Assembly: GCA_007132395.1 (NCBI GenBank)
Contig: SLOR01000218.1
Coordinates: 1 to 6,807 of the forward strand
Source of the DNA: Bacteroidales bacterium
GTDB taxonomy: Bacteria; Bacteroidota; Bacteroidia; Bacteroidales; UBA7960
Reading direction: 5' to 3'
Length of the DNA: 6,807 bases
Below are positions 1 through 6,807 of this stretch, one piece after another; the first letter of the stretch is position 1, and each line of letters begins with the position of its first letter. Under the pieces are notes generated by a model. The model saw only the letters and a list, made by a program, of their open reading frames with translations, was not told where the DNA came from and did not search any database. The position numbers and the translations under genes are program-made.

Positions 1-1629
1 CGCTTTTTCAAGACCCTCTTCAAGGCTTTTTACCATGGGGGCTTCCTGTATCTGGTATCCGGCACAGCCGAAAAAGTTGGTGCTAAAGGTGGCACGGGCT
101 TTTCTCATGGCCAGGTTGCCATAGGTAAAGAGATACACTTTAGGAAGAGATAAACCTTTTTGCTCATAATTTTCAACGGACATGCGCAATGCTTCAAAAG
201 CCTGCGGGCCACGGTAAGGTCTCAGACCTCCCAGATCATTGAGCTTAGCTGTGGGTTGAAGTTTGCTGAGCATTTTTTCCTGAAGGTTGGGGTATTGGTT
301 TACTCCTACAAATATTTGCTTGCGCATGGCGATGTCCATATCGCGCTGCTGGCAGGTTTTTTCAATTTCCGCTTGGATAAAGCCGCTTTCTGTTGCTTTA
401 ACAAAACCTCCCAATTCTTCCACTTGCTGAAACAGTTTCCATGCTCCATCGGCAATGGCATCGGTAATGTTTTCTATATAATAGGAACCGGCGGCCACGT
501 CAGCAACTTTGCTGAAGTAAGATTCATTTTTAAGCACAATCTGCTGGTTGCGTGCGATGCGAGAAGAGAATTCATCCGCTTTTTTGAAAGTAGTGTCAAA
601 AGGTTCTACGGTCATGGAGTCAACGCCGGCAATGGCTGCAGCCATGGCTTCGGTGGTAGTACGCAGCATATTTACATAGGGGTCGTACACACTTTTATTC
701 CAGCCCGAGGTTACCGCATGCATATTCATTATCATGCACTCTTTGCTGGCGGGTTTATACTGTTCCACAATTTTAGCCCACAGCATTTTTACCGCTCTTA
801 GTTTACCGATTTCCAGGAAGTAGTTGGAACCAACGGCAAAAGTAAACTGCATGCGGGGGGCAATATCGTCTACCGAAATGCCTTTGGCTGTTAAAGCAGC
901 CAGGTATTCATTTCCCTGCGCCAGGGCAAAGGCAAGCTCCTGTACCGAATGGGCACCTGCATTGTGGTAATGCTGGGCATTGATGCTGATAAGCTTAAAG
1001 CCGGGGAGTTCTTGTTTGCCTTTTGTAATAAGTTCTTCTGCTTCATTGTAGTTGTCTTCTGCAGAATTGTAGAATTTTCCGTACAGCAGAAAATAAGCCA
1101 GGGGATCAAAGTCCAGTGAACCCTCAACGGCTTTTGCATTCAAACCGGAATTCTTAATGTAATCCACCAGCAAAGCAAAAAGAGCGGGATATTTTTTTGC
1201 GTGCAAAAAGTTTAGTGCAACCTTTTCCGGGCTAATGCCGGCAAGTAGCGTTTTGAGTTCTTCGGCAGTGTTGAGTTCGGCAGCATTGAGGCCCAGAGCT
1301 TCGGCGCCCTTTGCCACTGCTTTTACTGCCAGGGCATTGGCTTCTGCCGGGCGGGCTTCTTCAAAGTCCTGGCGGATGAGCCAGTTGTTTCCGGCAATTT
1401 TCTTACCCCTTACAAAAGGATATTGCCCGGGAAGGGTTTTTACATGTTTGAGATTTTCCAGGTCTTCTGACCTGTAATAAGGCTTGATGCGCAGACCTTC
1501 CAGGGTATTCCACACAAGCTTCTTCTCATAATCGGCACCTTTTAGGTCCAGGTGAATCTTTTCTTCCCACTCAGGGGTTGAAACCGGCGAAAATTCTTCA
1601 AACAAACCGGCCTTCTTATTTTGATCCAT
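1..1629 (-). CDS. mutA: Methylmalonyl-CoA mutase small (beta) subunit, 3' end cut off by window edge
   Basis: Reading the minus strand from the ATG at 1629 gives 543 codons without a stop, reaching base 1, so the C-terminus is missing. The protein begins MDQNKKAGLFEEFSPVSTPE, followed by an LDLKGADYEKKLVW segment, then LEGLRIKPYYRSEDL, the typical N-terminal signature of the mutase. A substrate-barrel-like (TIM barrel) region covers about residues 50-490, with SINAQHYHNAGAHSVQELAF, RMQFTFAVGSNYFLEIGKLRA (from about 259) and NDLGGLRPYRGPQAFEALR. The C-terminal B12-binding-like fold has just begun (FFGCAGYQIQEA, from about 519). Known small subunits are roughly 620-640 residues, so about 80-100 are missing. 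In the family this subunit is non-catalytic and pairs with MutB, which binds adenosylcobalamin and interconverts (R)-methylmalonyl-CoA and succinyl-CoA in the cytoplasm. mutB is expected just left of the window (inference). No frameshift is visible. The ATG is chosen because the conserved N-terminus starts there; there is no Shine-Dalgarno sequence. Confidence 0.93.
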   Translation of the reverse strand, partial: MDQNKKAGLFEEFSPVSTPEWEEKIHLDLKGADYEKKLVWNTLEGLRIKPYYRSEDLENLKHVKTLPGQYPFVRGKKIAGNNWLIRQDFEEARPAEANALAVKAVAKGAEALGLNAAELNTAEELKTLLAGISPEKVALNFLHAKKYPALFALLVDYIKNSGLNAKAVEGSLDFDPLAYFLLYGKFYNSAEDNYNEAEELITKGKQELPGFKLISINAQHYHNAGAHSVQELAFALAQGNEYLAALTAKGISVDDIAPRMQFTFAVGSNYFLEIGKLRAVKMLWAKIVEQYKPASKECMIMNMHAVTSGWNKSVYDPYVNMLRTTTEAMAAAIAGVDSMTVEPFDTTFKKADEFSSRIARNQQIVLKNESYFSKVADVAAGSYYIENITDAIADGAWKLFQQVEELGGFVKATESGFIQAEIEKTCQQRDMDIAMRKQIFVGVNQYPNLQEKMLSKLQPTAKLNDLGGLRPYRGPQAFEALRMSVENYEQKGLSLPKVYLFTYGNLAMRKARATFSTNFFGCAGYQIQEAPMVKSLEEGLEKA

Positions 1630-1693
1630 ATGCAATGTTTTTTGTTGATGTGAATTTAAAATACTATCAGGCAATGAAGTAATATTAAGGCCT

Positions 1694-1724
1694 CAAAATT
1701 ACAATAAAAAAGTAAGCGATGAAA
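1694..1724 (-). promoter_or_regulatory. Candidate Bacteroidota promoter for mutA
   Basis: On the minus strand, 1701 down to 1694 reads TAATTTTG, an exact match to the Bacteroidota -7 consensus TAnnTTTG. TTTC at 1724-1721 sits 19 bases upstream, close to the -33 TTTG element and its usual spacing. Transcription would start near 1688, leaving a leader of about 60 nt before the mutA ATG at 1629. The motif match is seen; promoter activity is inferred. Confidence 0.42.
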
Positions 1725-1937
1725 CCGCATATGCCACATAAATTGTATCGGTTTAATGGCCCTGCACATGCTGATTTTATGGGCGCTTATAGGTATCTAT
1801 GGCGCATAGAAGTTTTTAAGAATCAACCCTGATTGCTTTAAGAAATTATCCGGACGTTTAGATATGGTGCAAAGCTTGTTTTTCAAGGTCATTGCAGAAA
1901 GCCTTCTCAGGGAGTGAAAAAAAACCGCAAAATGTTT

Positions 1938-1945
1938 TAGCTTTG
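1938..1945 (+). promoter_or_regulatory. Candidate -7 promoter element for the receiver/kinase gene
   Basis: TAGCTTTG matches the Bacteroidota -7 consensus TAnnTTTG exactly. No good TTTG-like -33 element lies 17-23 bases upstream, where the sequence is an A-rich run, so support is only partial. If used, transcription would begin near 1951-1953. That excludes the TTG start at 1948 and leaves a leader of about 70 nt before the ATG at 2020. Confidence 0.3.
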
Positions 1946-2019
1946 GGTTGCCCATGAGTGTTAAGCACATGCGGCAATTTTGCAATCATAACCTTGCAAC
2001 CAAACACGCTGTTTTGGGT

Positions 2020-3168
2020 ATGGATAAAGCGAATATATTTAAAGGTAAAGTACTTAGAATCCTCATCGTTGATGATGTGGAGGAAAATATAATACTGCTG
2101 AAGCGGCTGCTTGGCGATAAAGGACTGACCATTTACAGCGCTGCCAGCGGCAGGCAGGCTTTTGATGTGATTCGGGCAAACTGCCCCGATTTGATTTTGC
2201 TCGACATTTCAATGCCCACCATGGACGGATATGAGGTGTGCGAAATTCTGAAAAACAACCCGGGAACAAGAAATATCCCAATCATTTTTATTTCAGGAAA
2301 AGCTGAAGAGGCCGCAGTACTCAAAGGCCTGGAAAAGGGTGCCGTTGATTATATTACCAAACCATTCAAGTCAGGAGAACTTACCCAGCGGATATTTACC
2401 CATCTCGAACTGAAAATTACGCGCGATTTACTGGCCGACCAGAACCAGGAGCTCATCAGGCTCAATGAGGTAAAAACCCGCCTCTTTTCCGTGATTTCTC
2501 ATGAAATGAAAAATCTCTTTAACAATATTCTTTTCGGAACAGAATCCCTGGAAAAGGAGATAGAATTTTTTGAGAAGGATGAGATAGCGCACATGGCAGG
2601 GCTGGTAAATGATTCTGCACGAAGGGCCTATGATCTGCTGCAAAACCTGCTCGACTGGTCGCGATCGCAAATGAAAGCCATTGAAGCCAACCCAACAGAA
2701 GTGGAAGTTCTTATGGCGGTAAATCAGGCGGTGAGCCTCCTCAGACCCGCAGCTACTAAAAAGAAACTGTTTTTTGAAGTGTTCCCTCAGGGTGAAGATT
2801 TCAGGGCTTTTGCCGATATGGAAATGCTCAATGCCGTTTTGCGGAACCTGTTGTCCAACGCAATAAAATATTCCCACCCCGAAAACGAAATTGCGGTTGA
2901 GGTGAGTGAAACCCCTGACTTTGTTCAGGTGCGTGTGAAGGACATGGGTGTGGGTATGTCGGCAGATCGGCAAGAGGAGATACTTTCTGGCACAAAACCC
3001 TTTCGCTCCATGCCGGGTACCCACAAAGAAAAGGGCAGCGGACTGGGGCTGATGCTGGTGAAGGATTTCGTGGCAAAGAACAAGGGCGTGTTCGGGTTGC
3101 AGAGTGAAGAAGCAAAAGGAAGCATATTCTGGTTTTCTTTACCCAAACCGGGTAAAAATATTCAGTAG
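2020..3168 (+). CDS. Receiver domain-histidine kinase fusion (REC-HisKA-HATPase_c), cytoplasmic
   Basis: From the ATG at 2020 this is 382 residues. Residues about 12-130 form a CheY-like receiver: acidic pocket D18-D19 (ILIVDD), phospho-acceptor D62 (LLDISMP), S92 (FISGKA) and K114 (TKPF). A polar, probably helical linker (about 130-152) leads to a HisKA dimerisation domain with H161 in SVISHEMKNLF. The HATPase_c domain has an N box with N276 and N280 (RNLLSNAIKYS), a G1 box DMGVGM (308-313) and a G2 box GSGLGL (339-344). All residues needed for kinase activity and phospho-acceptance are present. There is no signal peptide, membrane span, PAS/GAF sensor or DNA-binding domain, so it is a soluble phosphorelay component whose input probably comes from a partner phosphorylating D62 (inference). 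No partner is encoded nearby. In-frame upstream starts at 1948 (TTG), 1954 and 1969 would give 406, 404 or 399 residues. I prefer 2020 because receivers normally start about 10 residues before the first beta strand. No Shine-Dalgarno sequence precedes any of them. Confidence 0.9.
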   Translation: MDKANIFKGKVLRILIVDDVEENIILLKRLLGDKGLTIYSAASGRQAFDVIRANCPDLILLDISMPTMDGYEVCEILKNNPGTRNIPIIFISGKAEEAAVLKGLEKGAVDYITKPFKSGELTQRIFTHLELKITRDLLADQNQELIRLNEVKTRLFSVISHEMKNLFNNILFGTESLEKEIEFFEKDEIAHMAGLVNDSARRAYDLLQNLLDWSRSQMKAIEANPTEVEVLMAVNQAVSLLRPAATKKKLFFEVFPQGEDFRAFADMEMLNAVLRNLLSNAIKYSHPENEIAVEVSETPDFVQVRVKDMGVGMSADRQEEILSGTKPFRSMPGTHKEKGSGLGLMLVKDFVAKNKGVFGLQSEEAKGSIFWFSLPKPGKNIQ

Positions 3169-3250
3169 GTTCTCCGCTGCAAATCTGAGGTTCACCCAAA
3201 ACTCCGCCCATCCTTCCCTGCTCAGGGCTTGAGGTAGCAGAACAAAACAT

Positions 3251-3283
3251 TTTCGATTAATTCCCCCACATTTACTAATTTCG
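3251..3283 (+). promoter_or_regulatory. Candidate leuS promoter
   Basis: TAATTTCG at 3276-3283 matches the Bacteroidota -7 consensus TAnnTTTG at all but one specified position. TTTC at 3251-3254 lies 21 bases upstream as a -33-like element. The predicted start near 3290 gives a short leader of about 28 nt before the leuS ATG at 3318. This suggests leuS is transcribed separately from the upstream kinase gene, although no clear terminator lies between them, so read-through is possible. Confidence 0.42.
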
Positions 3284-3317
3284 CAAGTCGAAAAACAAGC
3301 CTAAAAACTATTATACA

Positions 3318-6080
3318 ATGGAATATAATTTCAGAAGCATTGAGAAGAAGTGGCAGGATTACTGGCGCGAGAACAAAACCTACAAAACAGAGATTGACCT
3401 GGGAAAACCCAAGTATTATGTGCTGGATATGTTTCCTTACCCATCAGGCGCCGGTCTGCACGTGGGGCACCCCCTGGGATATATTGCATCCGATATTTAT
3501 TCCCGCTACAAAAAACAAAAAGGATTTAATGTGCTTCACCCCATGGGGTACGATGCATACGGATTGCCTGCCGAGCAATATGCCATACAAACGGGGCAGC
3601 ACCCGGCCATCACCACCGAAAAAAACATTGCACGCTACCGCGAGCAGCTGGATAAAATAGGCTTCTCTTTCGACTGGGATCGTGAAGTACGCACCTGTGA
3701 ACCTTCTTACTACAAATGGACGCAATGGACGTTTGTTCAGCTTTTCGAACATTATTTCGACACAAAGCAGGATAAGGCACGCCCCATCAAAGAACTGGAG
3801 GATGCTTTTGCACGAAGTGGAAATATCGGCATTGAGGCGGCCTGTGATGAAATACCCGAATTTACCGCCGTGGAGTGGTTGAAGATGAATGAAGGTGAGA
3901 AGCAGGATGTGCTAATGAAATATCGCCTGGCTTACCTTTCCGATACCATGGTCAACTGGTGTCCGCTACTGGGAACCGTGCTGGCCAACGATGAAGTAAA
4001 AGAAGGACTCTCGGTAAGAGGAGGGTACCCCGTAGAACGAAAAACCATGAAGCAATGGTCCTTGCGCATCACAGCCTATGCTGAGCGCTTATTGCAGGGC
4101 CTGGATACCATTGACTGGAGCGAGTCGCTCAAGGAAATTCAGAAAAACTGGATTGGTCGTTCGGAAGGGGCTACCATATTTTTCCCCATCCAAGATCACG
4201 ACCTGACCCTGGAGGTTTTTACCACACGGCCCGATACAATTTTTGGCTCAACCTTTATGGTGATTGCTCCCGAGCATGAATGGGTAAAACAGATTACAAC
4301 AGAAGAGTATTCTGTTGCCGTGAGCGAGTATGTGATAAAAGCATCCAAGCGCTCCGAAAGAGAACGCATGACAGAGGTGAAGACGGTAAGCGGACAGTTT
4401 ACAGGTGCTTATTGTGTGCATCCTTTCAGCGGTGATTTAATTCCAGTTTACATTGCCGACTATGTGCTGGCCGGCTACGGCACAGGAGCCATCATGGCTG
4501 TACCTGCCCACGACAGCCGCGACTATGCCTTTGCCAAATATTTTGATCTGCCCATTGTGGAAGTGGTTTCCGGAGGGAATATTGAAGAGGAGTCCTATGA
4601 TGGCAAAGAGGGAATCCTGGTAAACAGCGATTTTATCAACGGCATGGATGTGAAATCGGCCATTGCCACGGTTATTCAAAGATTGGAGGCCAAGGGTATT
4701 GGTGAGATGAAAGTAAACTACCGTTTGCGCGATGCCATTTTTAGCCGTCAGCGTTACTGGGGTGAACCTTTCCCCGTTTATTACAAGGAAGGAGTTCCTT
4801 ACATGCTGGATGAAAATAATCTGCCCCTTGAGCTTCCCGAAGTAGATAAATACCTGCCCACCGAAACCGGCGAACCGCCCCTTGCAAGGGCCAAAGGATG
4901 GGAAACCCCCGAAGGACACCCACTCGAAACCAACACCATGCCTGGTTTTGCAGGTTCAAGTGCCTATTATATAAGGTATATGGATCCCAATAACAACAGC
5001 ACCCTGGTATCAAGGCAAGCCATTGAATACTGGCAGGATGTTGACCTGTATATCGGTGGCGCCGAACATGCCACCGGTCACCTGATTTATGCAAGATTCT
5101 GGAATAAGTTTTTGTATGATATCGGGGTGAGCATCAAGGAAGAGCCTTTTAAAAAGCTCATCAATCAGGGAATGATACAGGGTCGCTCCAGTTTTGTTTA
5201 CAGAGTAAAGGGAACGAAACAGTTTGTATCGTACAATCTGCGCAAGCAGCACGATTTTACCCCTATTCATGTGGATGTGAATATCGTACATAATGATGTG
5301 CTGGATCTTGATGCATTTAAAAACTGGAATCCTGAATTTAAGGATGCTGAGTTTATCCTGGAAGATGGCAAATACATCTGCGGATGGGAGGTGGAGAAGA
5401 TGTCCAAATCTTTCCATAACGTGGTAAACCCCGACGACCTCATAGAACGCTATGGTGCCGACACCTTGCGTCTGTACGAGATGTTCCTGGGGCCCCTGGA
5501 GCAGGCTAAGCCCTGGGATACCAACGGCATTGAAGGAGTATTTCGCTTTATCCGCAAGTTCTGGAGGTTATATCACGACCGCAACAATGAATTTGAGGTA
5601 ACGGACGAAAAAGCCACAGCAGCGGAGCTGAAAGTGCTGCACAAAACCATTAAAAAGGTAAGCGAGGATATTGAGCGCTTTTCATTTAATACTGCCGTGA
5701 GCTCATTTATGATTTGCGTGAATGAGTTGACGGACCTCAAATGCAACAAACGTGAGATACTTTCACCCCTGGCAGTGCTGGTTTCCTCCTTTGCACCCCA
5801 TATGGCTGAGGAGTTGTGGGCATTGCTTGGCAACAAAGAGAGTGTTGTGCATGCACAATTCCCCCAATGGAACCCCGGGTTTATCGCCGAAGATATGGTG
5901 CTTTACCCGGTATCGTTCAACGGGAAAACCCGTTTCAAGGTAGAGTTGCCCGCAGGTAGCACACCCCAGGAAGTAGAAGATGCCATTTTGCAGATGGAAG
6001 AGGCGCAAAAGTGGCTGCAGGGAAAAGCCCCCAGAAAAGTAATTGTGGTACCGGGCAAAATTGTAAACGTGGTAATTTAA
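3318..6080 (+). CDS. leuS: Leucyl-tRNA synthetase (leucine--tRNA ligase, EC 6.1.1.4)
   Basis: A complete class I aminoacyl-tRNA synthetase of 920 residues that charges tRNA(Leu) with leucine using ATP in the cytoplasm. The HIGH motif is HVGH (48-51) in [16 protein letters not shown], and the KMSKS loop is at 694-698. The CP1 editing domain carries the threonine-rich TTRPDT (302-307) and [12 protein letters not shown] (388-399), whose D399 corresponds to the aspartate that holds the amino group of misacylated substrates in other LeuRSs. A leucine-specific-type insertion lies just before KMSKS (about 620-690). The C-terminal tRNA-binding domain ends in [13 protein letters not shown]. It is longer than E. 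coli LeuRS (860 aa), partly because of about 57 extra residues (about 147-203) before the NWCP segment. The zinc-binding cysteines of the E. coli ZN-1 module are mostly absent (only C215 in the segment 212-241). Both traits fit my recollection of Bacteroidota LeuRS. The start is the ATG beginning [13 protein letters not shown], the conserved N-terminus. A strong terminator lies 188 bp after the stop codon. Confidence 0.98.
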   Translation: MEYNFRSIEKKWQDYWRENKTYKTEIDLGKPKYYVLDMFPYPSGAGLHVGHPLGYIASDIYSRYKKQKGFNVLHPMGYDAYGLPAEQYAIQTGQHPAITTEKNIARYREQLDKIGFSFDWDREVRTCEPSYYKWTQWTFVQLFEHYFDTKQDKARPIKELEDAFARSGNIGIEAACDEIPEFTAVEWLKMNEGEKQDVLMKYRLAYLSDTMVNWCPLLGTVLANDEVKEGLSVRGGYPVERKTMKQWSLRITAYAERLLQGLDTIDWSESLKEIQKNWIGRSEGATIFFPIQDHDLTLEVFTTRPDTIFGSTFMVIAPEHEWVKQITTEEYSVAVSEYVIKASKRSERERMTEVKTVSGQFTGAYCVHPFSGDLIPVYIADYVLAGYGTGAIMAVPAHDSRDYAFAKYFDLPIVEVVSGGNIEEESYDGKEGILVNSDFINGMDVKSAIATVIQRLEAKGIGEMKVNYRLRDAIFSRQRYWGEPFPVYYKEGVPYMLDENNLPLELPEVDKYLPTETGEPPLARAKGWETPEGHPLETNTMPGFAGSSAYYIRYMDPNNNSTLVSRQAIEYWQDVDLYIGGAEHATGHLIYARFWNKFLYDIGVSIKEEPFKKLINQGMIQGRSSFVYRVKGTKQFVSYNLRKQHDFTPIHVDVNIVHNDVLDLDAFKNWNPEFKDAEFILEDGKYICGWEVEKMSKSFHNVVNPDDLIERYGADTLRLYEMFLGPLEQAKPWDTNGIEGVFRFIRKFWRLYHDRNNEFEVTDEKATAAELKVLHKTIKKVSEDIERFSFNTAVSSFMICVNELTDLKCNKREILSPLAVLVSSFAPHMAEELWALLGNKESVVHAQFPQWNPGFIAEDMVLYPVSFNGKTRFKVELPAGSTPQEVEDAILQMEEAQKWLQGKAPRKVIVVPGKIVNVVI

Positions 6081-6175
6081 CATCGCAAACCAAATATTTA
6101 CAACAATTAAATATCAGCAATCTTGCCAGAATAAAAAATGGAGCTTAAGTCCACTTGTTTTTAAGACTATCCAAT

Positions 6176-6242
6176 CCATCAGTTAAAACTGACGGCAATG
6201 GATAGAAGCAATTCCAGTATCCATTGCCCTTGGCTTTAGCCA
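6176..6242. repeat. BIME-like inverted pair of REP-type palindromic units
   Basis: Two copies of one unit face each other. The forward copy is an imperfect palindrome, CCATCAGTT-AA-AACTGACGG (6176-6195, one mismatched pair), whose end runs into the tail GGCAATGGATA (6194-6204). The reverse copy, read on the minus strand, is TGGCTAAAGCCA (6242-6231), then AGG, overlapping the same tail GGCAATGGATA (6228-6218). The tails therefore form a perfect 11-bp inverted repeat with a 13-nt loop. Both palindromes have a TAAA centre. TATCCA (6168-6173) could also pair with TGGATA (6199-6204), giving a mutually exclusive fold. Such elements in bacteria are non-coding repeats, often spread by RAYT (TnpA_REP) transposases. 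No transposase is in the window, and copy number elsewhere cannot be seen here. Confidence 0.6.
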
Positions 6243-6267
6243 TTCCTGTTACAATTCATAAATAAAG

Positions 6268-6308
6268 AAAGCGCTTCTGCCTGTTATTGCGGTGGAAGCG
6301 CTTTTTTT
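6268..6308 (+). terminator. Strong Rho-independent terminator downstream of leuS
   Basis: AAAGCGCTTC (6268-6277) and GAAGCGCTTT (6295-6304) form a perfect 10-bp stem. It can extend inward by four more pairs, two of them G-U wobbles, to a 9-nt loop (6282-6290). Seven Ts (6302-6308) follow. The A run just before the stem is too short to make it a convincing bidirectional terminator. It is the first clear transcription stop after leuS, 188 bp beyond the stop codon, so the leuS mRNA probably carries the palindromic element in its 3' untranslated region. Confidence 0.82.
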
Positions 6309-6435
6309 AAAAGAAACAAGCAGAGAGAAAGTAATAAAAATCATGTATCACATAAATTATAGGGTTGGGTGTATTGCACAAATAGGATTTGACAGAAGAG
6401 TGGTGGAGGTGCCGAAAAACAGGCCCGGGCCCTTG

Positions 6436-6461
6436 CCAAAAAACTTTGGAACGTTTTTTGG
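6436..6461. terminator. AT-rich perfect hairpin, possible weak terminator
   Basis: CCAAAAAAC (6436-6444) and GTTTTTTGG (6453-6461) are perfect 9-base inverted arms around an 8-nt loop, followed on the plus strand by TTTT. CCAAA (6436-6440) can instead pair with TTTGG (6445-6449). The stem is mostly A-T and the U tract is short, so termination would be weak. It might act as a second stop behind the strong terminator or be a folded remnant of a repeat. Confidence 0.3.
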
Positions 6462-6552
6462 TTTTACCCATGCAAAAGATTTTCCGGAAATATTGAACAA
6501 TATATGTTCTGTTTTTAGTTTACTGTGTGTAAGACAAAGTTGTTAACTAAAA

Positions 6553-6585
6553 TTTCTGCAGTAAATCTTTAAGTTGTTAAATTCG
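6553..6585 (+). promoter_or_regulatory. Candidate promoter for the DUF3108 gene
   Basis: TAAATTCG (6578-6585) resembles the Bacteroidota -7 element TAnnTTTG with one mismatch. TTTC (6553-6556) lies 21 bases upstream, the same arrangement as the candidate leuS promoter. It would start transcription about 20-25 nt before the ATG at 6615. The surrounding DNA is AT-rich, so a chance match is quite possible. Confidence 0.33.
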
Positions 6586-6614
6586 TAAATGCTAATTCAT
6601 CAAAAACACATTGT

Positions 6615-6807
6615 ATGGAAACTTTTAAAGGCCAAAATATTTTTCGGTATTCGTTTTTACTCTTCCTCCTTTTTGCCGGTTTGCAATTTTCTGCTGCTGC
6701 CCAGGAGTTTCGAAAGCTTGAAAACAATGCCTTTCAAAGGGGCGAGAAACTAAACTACAGGGTTTTTTACGACAGCTATGTTACCGGAAATGTGAATGCA
6801 GGTACCG
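6615..6807 (+). CDS. Exported DUF3108-family protein, N-terminal fragment (cut by window edge)
   Basis: An ATG at 6615 opens a frame of 64 complete codons that continues past the right edge. Residues 1-29 look like a Sec signal peptide: K5 and R11 in the n-region, a hydrophobic core (about 12-25, rich in Phe and Leu), then FSAAA followed by QEF, with cleavage likely around residue 29. The mature start has AFQRGEKLNYRVFYDSYVTGNVNAG, resembling the opening of DUF3108 proteins, where a GE-L-Y motif begins the first beta strand and an AG motif follows. DUF3108 members are exported or periplasmic proteins of unknown function, common in Bacteroidota. The family call rests on about 35 residues and is tentative; the signal peptide is well supported. 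The start is chosen because it directly precedes the signal sequence. The gene is separated from leuS by a strong terminator, so it is probably transcribed on its own. Confidence 0.68.
   Translation, partial: METFKGQNIFRYSFLLFLLFAGLQFSAAAQEFRKLENNAFQRGEKLNYRVFYDSYVTGNVNAGT

Larger units (their letters stand above)
1630..2019. other. Divergent intergenic region between mutA and the signalling gene
   Basis: These 390 bases separate two divergently transcribed genes. They hold a candidate mutA promoter (1694-1724, minus) and a candidate promoter element for the rightward gene (1938-1945, plus). A weak inverted repeat, AAACCG (1722-1727) and CGGTTT (1749-1754), has a 21-nt loop and is not convincing as an operator. 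A 37-codon plus-strand ORF (1719-1832) has no recognisable features. I see no RNA gene, riboswitch or repeat. The part between about 1755 and 1935 holds nothing I can identify. Confidence 0.6.
6305..6614. other. Intergenic stretch between the leuS terminator and the DUF3108 gene
   Basis: About 310 bases with no gene I can support. It contains a 10-bp GC palindrome GGCCCGGGCC (6422-6431), an AT-rich hairpin (6436-6461) and a candidate promoter near 6553-6585. A plus-strand open frame crosses it, opening with GTG at 6292 inside the terminator arm or ATG at 6343 and ending at 6546. It has no recognisable domain and no initiation signal, so I do not call it a gene. Confidence 0.5.

Noticed and set aside
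160..801. Plus-strand open frame of 213 codons
   Set aside because: It lies entirely opposite mutA, whose minus-strand reading is continuous and clearly homologous to methylmalonyl-CoA mutase; the plus frame has no family features.
1722..1754. Inverted repeat AAACCG / CGGTTT near the mutA promoter, considered as an operator
   Set aside because: Six-base arms with a 21-base gap are expected by chance in a region this size.
1719..1832. 37-codon ORF (starting MKPHMPHKLYRF) in the mutA/receiver-kinase gap
   Set aside because: Short, no family resemblance, no ribosome binding site, and its start overlaps the candidate mutA -33 element on the other strand.
2428..3024. Minus-strand open frame of 198 codons
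   Set aside because: Antisense shadow of the histidine kinase domains, rich in His, Cys and Phe as expected from reverse-strand reading.
3216..3227. Small inverted repeat CCCTGCTCAGGG after the receiver-kinase gene, considered as a terminator
   Set aside because: Only 4-5 pairs with almost no loop and no T run follows.
4437..4919. Minus-strand open frame of 160 codons
   Set aside because: Antisense shadow of leuS; the opposing frame has conserved synthetase motifs throughout.
6292..6546. Open frame of 84 codons (GTG at 6292, or 68 codons including stop from ATG at 6343) after leuS
   Set aside because: The GTG start lies inside the terminator loop and arm, there is no recognisable domain or initiation signal, and the sequence contains palindromes that explain its look. 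It could be real from 6343 but I cannot support it.

Overview
The window looks like an ordinary chromosomal segment from a member of the Bacteroidota (Bacteroidetes). The evidence is the mix of genes (a two-subunit type methylmalonyl-CoA mutase, a membrane-free receiver/histidine-kinase fusion, a secreted DUF3108-type protein), a leucyl-tRNA synthetase with the sequence features I associate with that phylum, the lack of Shine-Dalgarno sequences before every gene, and several matches to the phylum's TAnnTTTG promoter element. I cannot name a genus.

Layout. Positions 1-1629 (minus strand) hold all but the C-terminal part of the small subunit of methylmalonyl-CoA mutase (mutA), which runs off the left edge. 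A 390-bp divergent intergenic region follows. A 382-residue receiver + HisKA + HATPase_c signalling protein is at 2020-3168 (plus). After 149 bp comes a complete leuS (3318-6080, plus; 920 aa). A 534-bp non-coding stretch (6081-6614) contains an inverted pair of REP-like palindromic units, a strong intrinsic terminator (6268-6308) and an AT-rich hairpin. At 6615 a gene for an exported DUF3108-family protein begins and runs off the right edge.

The genes do not form an obvious joint pathway. MutA belongs to propionate/succinate metabolism and is probably followed by mutB to the left of the window. The signalling protein has no sensor or DNA-binding output in the window. LeuS is a housekeeping enzyme that appears to have its own promoter. 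Gene boundaries are separated by non-coding DNA, so each gene is probably its own transcription unit here.

I found no CRISPR array, tRNA, rRNA, insertion sequence, phage gene, defence gene or biosynthetic cluster. The structure least explained by the genes is the palindromic element at 6176-6242: two inverted copies of one roughly 35-nt unit, each a small TAAA-centred palindrome followed by the same 11-nt tail. I judge it a BIME-like repeat rather than a new system.
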